The notes beneath the pieces are model-generated. The model had not been told where the DNA came from. It saw only the letters and a program-made list of their open reading frames with translations, and did no database searches. A DNA stretch of 64,000 bases from Verrucomicrobium sp. BvORR106 (GTDB taxonomy: Bacteria; Verrucomicrobiota; Verrucomicrobiia; Verrucomicrobiales; Verrucomicrobiaceae): the NCBI RefSeq assembly GCF_000739655.1, contig NZ_BATR01000018.1, positions 1-64,000 on the forward strand. Reading direction: 5' to 3'. How positions within the stretch are numbered: the first letter of the stretch is position 1; each line of letters opens with the position of its first letter. Below are positions 8,560 through 18,032 of this stretch, one piece after another. Made by a program: the position numbers and the translations under genes.

Positions 8560-8762
8560 GTGAGGCGACCACTCAATGCCCGGGGCAGATGGGGGTAAAG
8601 AGGATTCCCCTGGTCAGGCGAAGTGACCAGGATGATGTGATGGTGAGTTCGACAAAGCCGTTGCCTACTGCCCGTAGTCCTCGCCGCGCTCCTCCTGCGG
8701 CCGGAGCGCTCTGAGCCAATCACCTCCAGAGCCCTCTTCACCCCCACCCGTCATCAAGCCTC
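8560..8762. promoter_or_regulatory. Divergent promoter region with a 23-bp palindrome
   Basis: The 203 bases separate the Gfo/Idh/MocA operon (leftward) from the sialidase-like genes (rightward). At 8609-8631 there is a perfect dyad, CCTGGTCA, seven bases, TGACCAGG. Its size and TGGTC core are like operators of dimeric GntR-type regulators, so it is a candidate binding site controlling both units. No regulator gene is adjacent. The site is seen in the sequence; its role is inferred. Confidence 0.45.
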
Positions 8763-9908
8763 ATGCCTGCTCGCCTTGTTCGCACCCATCTGCCCGCACT
8801 CGTGGCAGCGATCTTCACCACCATCACCCTGACCAGCCCTGCCATGGCCGCAGCGGAGAATGTGGTGGTGCGCGATATCGAACCCACCAAGGAACTGCCA
8901 CGGCATTCCGAGGGGTCCTTTGCCACGTTGGCCTCCGGCCGCATCATCTTCTACTACACCCAGTTCTACGGGGGCGCTGCCGATGAGAGCCCCGCCCGCA
9001 TCGTGGGCATCCACTCTGACGACGACGGGCGGACCTGGAGCCAGCCAGCGACCATCGTGGAGAACAACGCCGGCAAGAATGTCATGAGCGTGAGCCTGCT
9101 GCGCCTCGCCAGCGGCAAGCTCGCCTTCTTCTACTGCCTGAAAAACAGCTGGCAGGACTGCCGGCCCCAGATGTGCGTCTCCACCGATGACGGAGCGACC
9201 TGGTCTGCTCCGAAGAACATGCTGGAGGCGCCGGGTTACTTCGTGCTCAACAACGACCGCGTCATCCAGACCAAGGCCGGCCGCCTGATCGCGCCGCTCG
9301 CGTTTCATCGATCCCGCAACACCGATCCTCATTCCTCCAAGTCCTTCGACCCCCGGGCCATCACGCTGTGGCTGTACTCCGATGATGAAGGCGCCACCTG
9401 GCACGAGGCCGCCAACTGGTGGGCCATTCCCGTGCGCAGCGGCAGCGGTCTGCAGGAGCCCGGCGTGGTGGAGCTGGCCGATGGCAGCCTCTTCTCCTGG
9501 AGCCGCACCGACCAGGGTGCCCAATACGGCTTCACCTCCAAGGATGGAGGAAAGAACTGGACCGCCCCTGAACCCACCTCCCTGAAGTCCCCCACCTCCC
9601 CTGCCAGCATCAAGACTCTGCCTGGCACCACCGATCTGCTGGCCATCTTCAACGACCACTCCGGTCGCTTCCCCTTCCCCGCCAACAAGCGCACCCCGCT
9701 GGTGGCCGCGGTGTCCTCAGATGCGGGCCAGACCTGGCCCAAAGTGAAGCTCATCGAGGACAACCCCGACGGCTGGTATTGCTACAACGCCATCCATTTC
9801 ACCAAAGATGCCGTCCTGCTCGGCTATTGCGCTGGTGACAAGACGGTGGGCGGTCTGAACCGTCTCCGCATCCGCCGTATCACGCTGGACTGGCTTCGCG
9901 AATCTTGA
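8763..9908 (+). CDS. Secreted sialidase-like (BNR/Asp-box) six-bladed propeller protein
   Basis: 381 residues with a signal peptide (LPALVAAIFTTITLTSPAMAA). Five Asp-box-like repeats are visible: SDDDGRTW, STDDGATW, SDDEGATW, SKDGGKNW and SSDAGQTW. This is the structural signature of sialidase-fold propellers that cleave or bind glycosides outside the cytoplasm. No clear RIP arginine motif was found, so true sialidase activity is uncertain; many planctomycete and verrucomicrobial relatives are annotated only as exo-alpha-sialidase family. A second such gene follows within 40 bases, suggesting an operon acting on a host or algal glycan. Confidence 0.85.
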   Translation: MPARLVRTHLPALVAAIFTTITLTSPAMAAAENVVVRDIEPTKELPRHSEGSFATLASGRIIFYYTQFYGGAADESPARIVGIHSDDDGRTWSQPATIVENNAGKNVMSVSLLRLASGKLAFFYCLKNSWQDCRPQMCVSTDDGATWSAPKNMLEAPGYFVLNNDRVIQTKAGRLIAPLAFHRSRNTDPHSSKSFDPRAITLWLYSDDEGATWHEAANWWAIPVRSGSGLQEPGVVELADGSLFSWSRTDQGAQYGFTSKDGGKNWTAPEPTSLKSPTSPASIKTLPGTTDLLAIFNDHSGRFPFPANKRTPLVAAVSSDAGQTWPKVKLIEDNPDGWYCYNAIHFTKDAVLLGYCAGDKTVGGLNRLRIRRITLDWLRES

Positions 9909-9946
9909 TCCCTCTTTCACCCCCGCTCCTTCCCCATTCCTCACCC

Positions 9947-11140
9947 ATGAACTCAAACTCCATGCCCACCTTCTCCCGCCGACACTTCCTCGCCACCACG
10001 GCCGGCCTTTCTGCCAGCACGATCCTGAAAGCCGAAGACCCGGCCAAACCGGCCACTGCCTCCACCGCTGGTGGCATCAACATCACTGAGACAAAAGTTA
10101 TTTCCCAACAGCCCGAGTTTTATCACGGCTGGCCGACGGTGGGCCGCCGCGCCAACGGAGAGCTCTGGGTGGTCTGGTCCGGCGGACGCGAAGAGCACGT
10201 CTGCCCGTTCGGCCAGGTGGTGGCCATGTCCTCCAAGGACGATGGTGCGACCTGGACCCGGGCTCGTGTCTTGCTGGACGGCGCTATCGATGATCGCGAT
10301 GCCGGCGTGCTGGAGACGGCCAAAGGCACGCTCATCGTGACCACCTTCACCTCCCTGGCCTATGAGCCGAGTCTGGCCAAGGCAGAGAAGGCGGGGAACT
10401 GGCCCGCCGAGAAACTGGCCCTCTGGAAGGCCACCCGCGATCAACTCACGCCTGAGCAACGCCAGGCAGGCCTGGGAGAGTGGTGCCTGCGCTCCACCGA
10501 CGGTGGCATCACCTGGTCCACGCCCATCAAGACCATCGTGAACAGTCCGCACGGCCCCACGCAGCTCAAAGACGGGCGTCTGCTCTATGCTGGCAAACAG
10601 CTCTGGTCGGATGACAAGAAGATCGGCGTCTGCGAGTCGAAAGACGACGGCCTGACCTGGCAGTGGTTGTCTGATCTCCCCACCCGCGAAGGCGATGCCG
10701 TGCCCAATGGTTACCACGAACTGCACGCCGTGGAGGCAGCCGATGGTACGATCATCGTGCAGATCCGCAATCACAACAAGCAACACGCGGGTGAAACCCT
10801 GCAGACAGAGTCCAGCGATGGTGGCAAGACCTGGAGCACCCCTCATTCCATTGGCGTCTGGGGATTGCCCTCTCATCTGCTGAAGCTACGCGATGGCCGG
10901 TTGCTCATGACCTACGGGCATCGCCGCAAGCCGTTCGGCAATCAGGTGCGCGTCAGCAAGGACAACGGCAAGACGTGGGGCGAAGCCAGCATCCTCTCCG
11001 GAGACGGCATCGGTGGCGACCTCGGCTATCCCAGCACGGTGGAGCTCGCAGACGGCTCCTTCCTTTCGGTCTGGTACGAGTCGATGAAAGAACCCAAGAG
11101 GGCCGTCCTGCGTCAGGCCAAGTGGACTCTGCAAAGTTAA
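9947..11140 (+). CDS. Tat-exported sialidase-like BNR-repeat protein
   Basis: 397 residues from the ATG at 9947; a TTG at 9905 overlaps the previous gene and is less likely, and an ATG at 9962 is also possible. A twin-arginine signal (TFSRRHFLATTAG) precedes the mature protein. Asp-boxes SSKDDGATW, STDGGITW, SKDDGLTW, SSDGGKTW and SKDNGKTW mark a sialidase-type propeller. The Tat route implies folding before export. It follows the similar but Sec-exported protein at 8763, so the two may process related substrates. Catalytic residues not confirmed. Confidence 0.85.
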   Translation: MNSNSMPTFSRRHFLATTAGLSASTILKAEDPAKPATASTAGGINITETKVISQQPEFYHGWPTVGRRANGELWVVWSGGREEHVCPFGQVVAMSSKDDGATWTRARVLLDGAIDDRDAGVLETAKGTLIVTTFTSLAYEPSLAKAEKAGNWPAEKLALWKATRDQLTPEQRQAGLGEWCLRSTDGGITWSTPIKTIVNSPHGPTQLKDGRLLYAGKQLWSDDKKIGVCESKDDGLTWQWLSDLPTREGDAVPNGYHELHAVEAADGTIIVQIRNHNKQHAGETLQTESSDGGKTWSTPHSIGVWGLPSHLLKLRDGRLLMTYGHRRKPFGNQVRVSKDNGKTWGEASILSGDGIGGDLGYPSTVELADGSFLSVWYESMKEPKRAVLRQAKWTLQS

Positions 11141-11161
11141 TCCGCCACCGCCCTCTCTCTC

Positions 11162-12640
11162 ATGAAGAGCACCTCCCTCCTTTGCGCGCTGGCGCTGACG
11201 TCCTCCCTGATGGCCTCCACCCCGGAGGTGCCTGACATTGGTTCACGACGCGAGTTGTTCGTGGACCGCTTTCTGGTGGAGACGATGAAAGGCGTGAACC
11301 TCCAGCTTCATCATCCCCATGATGAAGGGGAGGTGCTCCGCTTCGACCAGCCGTGGGAAGGGCAGTTCGCAGGCTACTGCACCGTCATTCATGAGGGTGG
11401 CAAGTACCACCTCTACTACCGGGGCAAGGAGGGCGGGGCCGATGGCAACCGGGAGGTCACCTGCTATGCCACGAGCGACGACGGGCGGAAGTGGGTGAAG
11501 CCCAAGCTGGGACTGCATGAGGTGGGCGGTTCCCGCGACAACAACGTGATTCTCACGGACCGGGGCATCACCCACAACTTCAGCCCCTTCATGGACACCC
11601 GGCCGGGGGTGCCGGCGGCAGAGCGCTTCAAGGCACTGGGCGGGATTATTGGAAACAACGCCTCCACTGGCGGCCTCCATGCCTATGCCTCGGAAGACGG
11701 CATCCACTGGAAGAACCTCTACAACCGGCCGGTCGTGACGAAGGGCGCCTTCGACTCCCAAAATGTCGCGTTCTGGTCACCCCTGGAGAATTGCTACGTG
11801 TGCGTCATGCGCATTTTCACGAAGGGCACCGTCAATGACAAGGAGTGGCGGCCCACCGGCCTGCGCTCGATGTCCCGGAGCACGTCCCAGGACTTCGTGA
11901 ACTGGACCGATCCGGTGCCGATGAAATTCCAGCCCCAGCAGGAGCACCATCTCTACACCAGCCAGACGCATCCTTATTTCCGCGCACCTCATCTCTACGT
12001 GGCCACCGCCGCCCGCTTCCTGGCCAAGAAGGCTGCCATCACGGATGCCGAGGCTGCCAGCCTGAAGGTCGAACCGTCCTACTACAAGACCGCCAAGGAC
12101 GTCTCCGACAGCGTCCTGCTCACCTCCCGCGATGGAGAGACGTATGACCAGACGTTCCAGGAAGGTTTCATCCGCCCCAGCACGCGCCTTTCTGAGTGGG
12201 TCTCCCGCACTGGCTACCCGGCCCTGAACGTGGTGCAGACTGGCCCGGAGGAGATGTCCGTGTATGCGAACCAGGACTACGCCCAACCCACGGCCCACCT
12301 ACGCCGCTACAGCCTGCGGCTGGATGGCTTCGCCTCCGTCCATGCAACCTACGATGGAGGCGAGATGGTCACCCGCCCATTCATCTTCGCGGGCTCGCGT
12401 CTGGTCCTGAACTTTGCCACCTCGGCTGCCGGTTCGGTGCGGGTGGAGATACAAGATGCTTCTGGCAATCCTATCTCTAATTATTTGCTCGCTGAAAACA
12501 ATAAACTTATCGGCAACTCATTCGAGCGTGAAGTTCGTTGGAAATCAGGTGCTGATGTCTCCGCTTTGGCGGGCAAGGCCATCCGATTGCGCCTTGTGAT
12601 GAAAGACGCGGACGTCTACGCCTTGCAGTTCAAGCCATGA
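11162..12640 (+). CDS. Secreted five-bladed-propeller glycoside-hydrolase-like protein
   Basis: 492 residues with a signal peptide (MKSTSLLCALALTSSLMAS). The start RRELFVDRFLVETMKGVNLQLHHP and the YHLYYRGKEGG / CYATSDDGRKWVKPKLGL blocks are common in planctomycete and verrucomicrobial secreted proteins with a GH43/GH32-like propeller fold; family assignment is by eye. It follows the two BNR proteins and probably belongs to their operon. The last 60 residues (about 12450-12560) are encoded by DNA visibly lower in GC, with codons such as ATA, AAT and TTG that are rare in the rest of the gene. Enzyme activity is unknown. Confidence 0.75.
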   Translation: MKSTSLLCALALTSSLMASTPEVPDIGSRRELFVDRFLVETMKGVNLQLHHPHDEGEVLRFDQPWEGQFAGYCTVIHEGGKYHLYYRGKEGGADGNREVTCYATSDDGRKWVKPKLGLHEVGGSRDNNVILTDRGITHNFSPFMDTRPGVPAAERFKALGGIIGNNASTGGLHAYASEDGIHWKNLYNRPVVTKGAFDSQNVAFWSPLENCYVCVMRIFTKGTVNDKEWRPTGLRSMSRSTSQDFVNWTDPVPMKFQPQQEHHLYTSQTHPYFRAPHLYVATAARFLAKKAAITDAEAASLKVEPSYYKTAKDVSDSVLLTSRDGETYDQTFQEGFIRPSTRLSEWVSRTGYPALNVVQTGPEEMSVYANQDYAQPTAHLRRYSLRLDGFASVHATYDGGEMVTRPFIFAGSRLVLNFATSAAGSVRVEIQDASGNPISNYLLAENNKLIGNSFEREVRWKSGADVSALAGKAIRLRLVMKDADVYALQFKP

Positions 12641-12765
12641 GCGGCAGCGACCGATATCGTCGCAAATAATTCCAGATTCTCGAAGTTGGGATCAAAATTT
12701 GATGCCGGGGCAGCGAAATTGATATCTAGTTGAGATAGCTTCCTCTTAGATTGGAAGTTCGACGC

Positions 12766-15138
12766 ATGAACTTCTGGCCATTCAAAAAAAAGAAAAAGCC
12801 TGCCCCGGCCCCCGCCCCCACGGACAGCCCGGCGAAATTGGATGAAGGCGGAGTCCAGTCTCCCGCTGCCAGCATCTCCCCTGCGGAAGTTGCCGAGCCT
12901 GAAAGCACACCCTCTGCGGCCAGCACCCCACCGCCGCTTCCTCCAGCCTCTGCACCAGTGGTAGCGGAAGCCTCTGGAGCCAACGCCGGGCCAACGGTCG
13001 AACCGCCAGCGACGACAACTGGAGAGGCGGCAGCCCCGGCCCCTGATGCACCCGCAGCCTCAGGGGAGACACCCTCGGTGGCTGAGACGTCGGCACCTGC
13101 TGAGGAAGCCAAAGCGACCGACGAACCTTCTTTGCTCCCCTCCCGGCCCGCATTCAAGCCGCCGATCCTGGCCCCGGAGCCCCCGAACTACACCCCCCCT
13201 CCGCTGCCACCGGTTTCCGTGGAGCCTCCCAAGTTCACTCCCCCACTGGCCCCCGATCCACCGAAGCCGCTCGTGCTTGAGAATGTGATCGCGCCGCCCC
13301 CCCTGCTTCCGGAGAATCTCGCGTCGCAACCCGAGAAGCTCCCGGCAAGCGAGCCAGCAGTGGAGAAAGAAGCCCCCGCCACATCAGCCGCAGACACCCC
13401 GAGCAGGACTGCGGCTCCGCTGCCCGCCTTCCCAGCGGTAGAAGAACCCGCCGCCAAAGCGGAGGGATCGGCGGTGCCAGAGGCAGCATCTCAAGCTCCC
13501 CTTCTCCCTGCACCGGAACCAGAGACTGCACCCGAGCCCGCGGCAACAGCCCAGTCTGAGCCTGAACCAGAACCGGTACCAAATCGGGAACCAGAACCCG
13601 CTTTCAAGGAAGACACAACTGTCAGCCCCACCTTCCGTACCACGGGGCATGTCGCAGGATTTATTCTTCATGGCGACGGGACCTGGTCGTTCGACGCCAC
13701 CCACGTGGCGTATCAACACCTGAATGCGGGTGATCCCCCGGTCATCCTGAGCATCCCGGTGCTGGCCACCCACGCCATGGCAGCGCATGGCCCCACCCAA
13801 CATCTGGTCATTTCCGTGCAGGGCACCGTCTCAGGCCCCATGATCGGGGCAGTGACCCAAGTCTTCACCTATGAAGGGGACCGCCGTGTCACTGGCCAGC
13901 TCGTGCCCCCAGACGGTGCCGCCGCCGGAGGGGCGCTCCAGTATGCCACCTCCGTGGACGTGCCCGGACTCATTCTGAATCACGACGGGAGTTATCTCCT
14001 TGATCCCACCGATGCTGCCTACCAGCATCTGCAGTCCGGTGAGCGCCAGGTGTACGCCATCCCGGTGACGGCGTTTACTGCCGATGGCCAGTCCGATCTT
14101 CGTGAGCTGGTGGTAGGAATCACTGGTCGGGAAGACGGGGCGGTGGCCGCGGGCATCGCCGCGCACGGCATTCCTCATGGCGGCTGTGTCCTGCATGATC
14201 GCATCCAGCAGGGGCCGGGCAGTCCCGCGCATCTCTCCTATCGCACTTCCAGCCTAGTCCCGGGTTTCGCTCTGCGGCCGGATGGCGTGTGGTCTTTTGA
14301 TTCTGCGCACCCCTTCTACACGGATGTGCATGAAGGGGCCGTGCGCATCATCACGGTACCCGTGGCTGCTGTCGATGACCATGGCAACGTGCATGACACG
14401 AAGGCTATCAGCATCACCCTGCATGGCACTGCAAGTCTGCCTTTGCTCAGCGCCATGGTCATGAGTGGCATGGAGGGCGGCTCATCCGTTCAGGGATCTC
14501 TGGGTGTTCATCCCGATGCTGCGGCGGGCCTTTTCCAGTTCTCCTACATTGGTGAGCTCCCCGCAGGCTTCCATCTGGGAGTGGATGGCACGTGGAGCTT
14601 CCACGCCAGCCCCGAACTCTACGCCCACCTCGACGCAGGCCACACCGAGGTGGTAGTGGCCCAGGTTCATGGAGAGGATGGTCAGGGGCACATCGAAGGC
14701 TCCATGGTGGCCATCACCGTGCATGGCACGGCCGGCGCCCCCTCCGTGGGAGCTGTCACCATCTCCACGCATCAAGCACTGCCGGAGTACGATGACTCCG
14801 CCGCCGATACCGGGACCCCAGATGCCGGGACAGACTCATTCGGCCTGCTTTTTGATGACACCCTGCCTCCCGGAGCCACTCAGGAGCCCGAAAGCTACGG
14901 AGATTTCCTCGGGGAAACAGAGCCTCAATCGTCAGAAAGTTCCGATGCCGCCACATCTTCAGGCGAGCCTTCCGAAGGCCTCTTGCTGGACCAGCCCGAA
15001 CCGTCGGCGGAAGAGCCCCAGTATGATCCCGCGGAGGTGCAGCAAGCGCTGCAAAGCCTGGGATACGGACATCTGGTGGATCCCGCCCCAGGAGCCAGTC
15101 CGTCAGAGGAAACAACACCCCCTCCTCCCCGTCCTTGA
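12766..15138 (+). CDS. VCBS-like repeat protein with Pro/Ala-rich N-terminal region
   Basis: 790 residues from the ATG at 12766 (a TTG lies five codons upstream). It starts MNFWPFKKKKKPAPAPAP with no signal peptide. Residues about 12-285 are a low-complexity Pro/Ala/Glu region. Four repeats of about 100 residues follow, near 289, 391, 490 and 590. Each carries a core like G-x-W-S-F-D-x-x-x-x-Y-x-H-L, as in VCBS/cadherin-like domains (for example DGTWSFDATHVAYQHL and DGVWSFDSAHPFYTDV). The acidic tail is rich in Ser, Pro and Glu. VCBS repeats are normally found in surface adhesins, so the lack of an export signal is odd. Function unknown. Confidence 0.75.
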   Translation: MNFWPFKKKKKPAPAPAPTDSPAKLDEGGVQSPAASISPAEVAEPESTPSAASTPPPLPPASAPVVAEASGANAGPTVEPPATTTGEAAAPAPDAPAASGETPSVAETSAPAEEAKATDEPSLLPSRPAFKPPILAPEPPNYTPPPLPPVSVEPPKFTPPLAPDPPKPLVLENVIAPPPLLPENLASQPEKLPASEPAVEKEAPATSAADTPSRTAAPLPAFPAVEEPAAKAEGSAVPEAASQAPLLPAPEPETAPEPAATAQSEPEPEPVPNREPEPAFKEDTTVSPTFRTTGHVAGFILHGDGTWSFDATHVAYQHLNAGDPPVILSIPVLATHAMAAHGPTQHLVISVQGTVSGPMIGAVTQVFTYEGDRRVTGQLVPPDGAAAGGALQYATSVDVPGLILNHDGSYLLDPTDAAYQHLQSGERQVYAIPVTAFTADGQSDLRELVVGITGREDGAVAAGIAAHGIPHGGCVLHDRIQQGPGSPAHLSYRTSSLVPGFALRPDGVWSFDSAHPFYTDVHEGAVRIITVPVAAVDDHGNVHDTKAISITLHGTASLPLLSAMVMSGMEGGSSVQGSLGVHPDAAAGLFQFSYIGELPAGFHLGVDGTWSFHASPELYAHLDAGHTEVVVAQVHGEDGQGHIEGSMVAITVHGTAGAPSVGAVTISTHQALPEYDDSAADTGTPDAGTDSFGLLFDDTLPPGATQEPESYGDFLGETEPQSSESSDAATSSGEPSEGLLLDQPEPSAEEPQYDPAEVQQALQSLGYGHLVDPAPGASPSEETTPPPPRP

Positions 15139-15153
15139 TCCAGCGGCCCGCTT

Positions 15154-15199
15154 CAGGAGCTCCCATCCGCCGGATGCCGCAACAGGCATCCGGCTCCTG
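15154..15199. terminator. Strong hairpin between convergent genes (bidirectional terminator candidate)
   Basis: The short convergent gap between the VCBS gene and the PEP-CTERM gene holds the inverted repeat GCCGGATGCC / GGCATCCGGC (15169-15178 and 15185-15194, loop GCAACA), extended by the outer pair CAGGAGC / GCTCCTG. No U-tract follows on either strand, so it is not a classic intrinsic terminator but may serve both genes as a transcript end. Confidence 0.5.
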
Positions 15200-15203
15200 A
15201 CGT

Positions 15204-17828
15204 CTAACGTCTCCGACGACGGAAGCAACCCAACCCGCCCAGGAGGAGCAGCATGGCCCGACCGGGCTCCGGCACCGCGGCGACTGTGATGTAGCCACCA
15301 GTGAGGAAGCTGGACTCGTCAAAGGCATAGGCGCTGCCCAGCCCCGTGAAGCTGCTGTCGTAACTGAGTGAAACGCTGCGATCTCCGACCAAAGCGGTGA
15401 CTGCCGACCAATCCACCAGGTAGAACTTCGCGCCCACCGCAAAGGCCTGGGATCCCGCGAGGTTGGTGAGCGTGATATTCCCGAGATCACCCGAGAACGC
15501 TCCATTGAAACCAAGATAATCTGACGAGGCGGTGTCGAGCCCGCTGCTGCCGCTGGTGCTGAAGAGGTCCATGAGGATGGAACCTTCATTCACCAGAGTG
15601 GAACCAAAGACCAGTTGCTGCCCGGCTGCGCCATCGCCCACCTTCAGACTGACGCCCGAAGTGATCGTCACCGCTCCTGAGCCCAGGGCATTCACGTGAT
15701 TGGCCGTCAGCATGCCGCCAGAGACTCTGGTGCCACCGGTGTAGGTGTTGGCTCCGCTCAGTTTCAGGTTGCCAGTTCCCTGCTTGTCCAGGCCACCGGC
15801 GCCTGTGCCAGAGATGACATCATCAACGGCGGCGGTGAATCCATTGGTGTCAAACTTGGTCGCCGTGGTGGTGCTGAGCACCAGGGCCAGGTTGTCAGAA
15901 AAGTCCGCCAGGTTCGCGGAAAGTTTGACCGTCCCGCCGGCGAGGTTGATCCGCCCTTCCTCCACATTCTGCACAAACTTCTGCTGGGTCACCACCGTGC
16001 CGCCCGCACCCACGGTGATCTCACCCGCTACATTGCTGCTGGCGCTCACCACCCCGCGTCCCACCGCCACATCGCCCGTGCCTTGAAAGCGCAACTCGCC
16101 CGTCCCGGAGACGGAGACCAGGGATCCGGTGGAGCCGTCAAACCCAATCGATGCACTTGATCCTGTGTAGGTGAAAACGCCCCCAGTGATTGACAACCGG
16201 CCGTTGAAGCCACCATTACCCGTCACACTGAGAGCACCACTCTGGGCCCAAGTGCCTGCGGTCATGCTCAACAATGCGCCGCGCCCCAGGCTCAGAGAGC
16301 CCGCATTCGTCACCGCGGCCGCCGAACTCAGGGTAAGGCTGACGCTGGCGCCCGTCGCCACCGAGATGCTCTTGCCCGCGATGACGTCGATGGTCGCCCC
16401 GCTGGCGAAGCTCAAAGTCGAGGTCGTGCTCGCATTGAGCAGATAGCCGCCGGTTGCTGCACTTTGATCCCCTTTCACCGTCAGGGTACCACCGCTCACG
16501 GTAGTCAGCCCTGTGTAAGTGTTGGAACCTGAGATCGTCCAGTCGTTGTTGCCGATCTTGATCACGCTCGTCGTGCCGCTGCCGTTCACAATCGCTCCCT
16601 GGAACTCATTCAGCACACCAGTGGCACTGGTACCGCCCAGCGTCAGCGTCTTGGCACCCACTCCGGTTGCGGTGGAGTCCGCCGTGAACTTCAGCGCGCC
16701 CGCGCCGTTGGCCTCCACCGTCACCACCGATCCCGCCGTACCGCTGAGATTAAGGGTCCGGTTGGTGGAGTGTCCGCCCACCTCGGTGCCAGAATAACGC
16801 AGCGTCACCGCCACCGCCGCACTCCCGGCGTTGATGGTGGTCCCCTGCCCCAGGGCACTTGCCGTGCCAGAGTCCGCCACCGAGTTGAACTCAAGCGTCC
16901 CGGCATTCAGTGTGACAGTGCCGGAGAAGGTATTCACCCCTTTGAGCGACTTTACGGCTGCGCCTCCGAACGTGAAGTTGTCATTGCCATTGATCACTCC
17001 TTCCAGAACCAGATCCGCCGTGCTGGCATTGATCCCAAAGGTGATGGCGGTGCCGCTCGTGAAATTCCAGTTCCCGGTCAGTGTCAGGGTGCCTGTGCCG
17101 TTCTGGTTGAACGCATAGCTACTGCCGCCGTTGTTCCAGGTCCAACTGCGATTCGATGAGGCAGCTCCACCTGTATAGTTGAGCGACCCGAAACTGACCC
17201 CGTCGTTGACCGTGATGGAGGAACCCGCTCCCAGGGCGCTGGCCAACCCGGCATCTGCAATGGACGTGAAATTGCCGCCCCGCCGGTTGAAGGTCACACC
17301 GCCCGTGAAATCGTTGGCGTTGTTGTTGAGGTTCACCGTCCCGGTACCGCCGCCCAGGATGACCCCTGCGTTACCTGTGATCTTGGCGTCGATGTTCCAG
17401 ACACCCGTCGTCGAGGTGTTCCCGAAAGTGCGAGTGGCCCCGTTCAGATCCAGAATGAGCGAGTTCGCGATCGTGATGGTGGTATCCACCCCAGTGCCGC
17501 TGGCCTGTAGATTGCCATTAAGCGTGATGGTACGCGTACCGCCGCTGCCGGCGAGGGTCGCGCCAGTGCCGGCCGTGTCGATCTGGATGTTGATGCTGGT
17601 GGTGATGTCCGCATCGAAGAGCAGCGAGGCCGGAGGCGCTATCGTCGTGAAGGCTCCGTTGATGGAGCCCCCCGTCCAGTTGTTGACGTCATTGTAGATG
17701 CCATTTCCTGCAGCGCCGCTCCATTGGGCATGGGCAGTCTTCAATGAGCCAAACAGGGCGAAAGCAGAGAGGGCCAGCAGGCCGGCACGAAACACGGGGA
17801 CGGGGCGTAGTCGAAGGGGATGGGTCAT
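15204..17828 (-). CDS. PEP-CTERM protein with autotransporter-associated beta-strand repeats
   Basis: 874 residues from the ATG at 17828 (the frame opens 18 codons earlier). A signal peptide ends near LKTAHAQ. The body is a long beta-solenoid rich in Gly, Thr, Ser and Asn, with repeats such as LSGANTYTGGTRVSGGMLT and SGSNTYTGLTTVSGGTLT, the autotransporter-associated strand repeat. The C-terminus is a PEP-CTERM sorting signal: VPEPGRAM, a hydrophobic stretch LLLLGGLGCF, then RRRRR. Such proteins are processed by exosortase and displayed outside the cell; no exosortase gene is in this window. It lies just downstream of the Verru_Chthon cassette in the same direction and probably belongs with it. 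Confidence 0.9.
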   Translation of the reverse strand: MTHPLRLRPVPVFRAGLLALSAFALFGSLKTAHAQWSGAAGNGIYNDVNNWTGGSINGAFTTIAPPASLLFDADITTSINIQIDTAGTGATLAGSGGTRTITLNGNLQASGTGVDTTITIANSLILDLNGATRTFGNTSTTGVWNIDAKITGNAGVILGGGTGTVNLNNNANDFTGGVTFNRRGGNFTSIADAGLASALGAGSSITVNDGVSFGSLNYTGGAASSNRSWTWNNGGSSYAFNQNGTGTLTLTGNWNFTSGTAITFGINASTADLVLEGVINGNDNFTFGGAAVKSLKGVNTFSGTVTLNAGTLEFNSVADSGTASALGQGTTINAGSAAVAVTLRYSGTEVGGHSTNRTLNLSGTAGSVVTVEANGAGALKFTADSTATGVGAKTLTLGGTSATGVLNEFQGAIVNGSGTTSVIKIGNNDWTISGSNTYTGLTTVSGGTLTVKGDQSAATGGYLLNASTTSTLSFASGATIDVIAGKSISVATGASVSLTLSSAAAVTNAGSLSLGRGALLSMTAGTWAQSGALSVTGNGGFNGRLSITGGVFTYTGSSASIGFDGSTGSLVSVSGTGELRFQGTGDVAVGRGVVSASSNVAGEITVGAGGTVVTQQKFVQNVEEGRINLAGGTVKLSANLADFSDNLALVLSTTTATKFDTNGFTAAVDDVISGTGAGGLDKQGTGNLKLSGANTYTGGTRVSGGMLTANHVNALGSGAVTITSGVSLKVGDGAAGQQLVFGSTLVNEGSILMDLFSTSGSSGLDTASSDYLGFNGAFSGDLGNITLTNLAGSQAFAVGAKFYLVDWSAVTALVGDRSVSLSYDSSFTGLGSAYAFDESSFLTGGYITVAAVPEPGRAMLLLLGGLGCFRRRRR

Positions 17829-17921
17829 TGCGATTGATGGTTTGACTTGAGCTGACTTTCCTTGAACCCCATTCAGCCTCACACCTCTGCTCCACGGCGG
17901 TCGGGATTGCCAGCAGCGCCC

Positions 17922-17941
17922 TGTAGCGAGTATTCGCTACA
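17922..17941. promoter_or_regulatory. 20-bp palindrome upstream of the PEP-CTERM gene
   Basis: Perfect dyad TGTAGCGA-GTAT-TCGCTACA, about 94 bases upstream of the PEP-CTERM gene start and beyond the end of cassette gene D. Near-identical copies occur at 24259-24278 and 25223-25242. It is a candidate operator for a LuxR/NarL-type regulator; alternatively it is a dispersed intergenic palindrome. Confidence 0.45.
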
Positions 17942-18032
17942 CCCGGCGTCATTACGGCACTTCATAGACATAACTTCGCCGTCCACCGCCTGCTGCCGGG
18001 CGATGCTGGAAAGAGGAGATGGGGGTTGATGG

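Noticed and set aside
8763-11140. True sialidases
   Set aside because: Asp-boxes define the fold only; the RIP motif and the catalytic Tyr/Glu/Arg triad could not be located with confidence.
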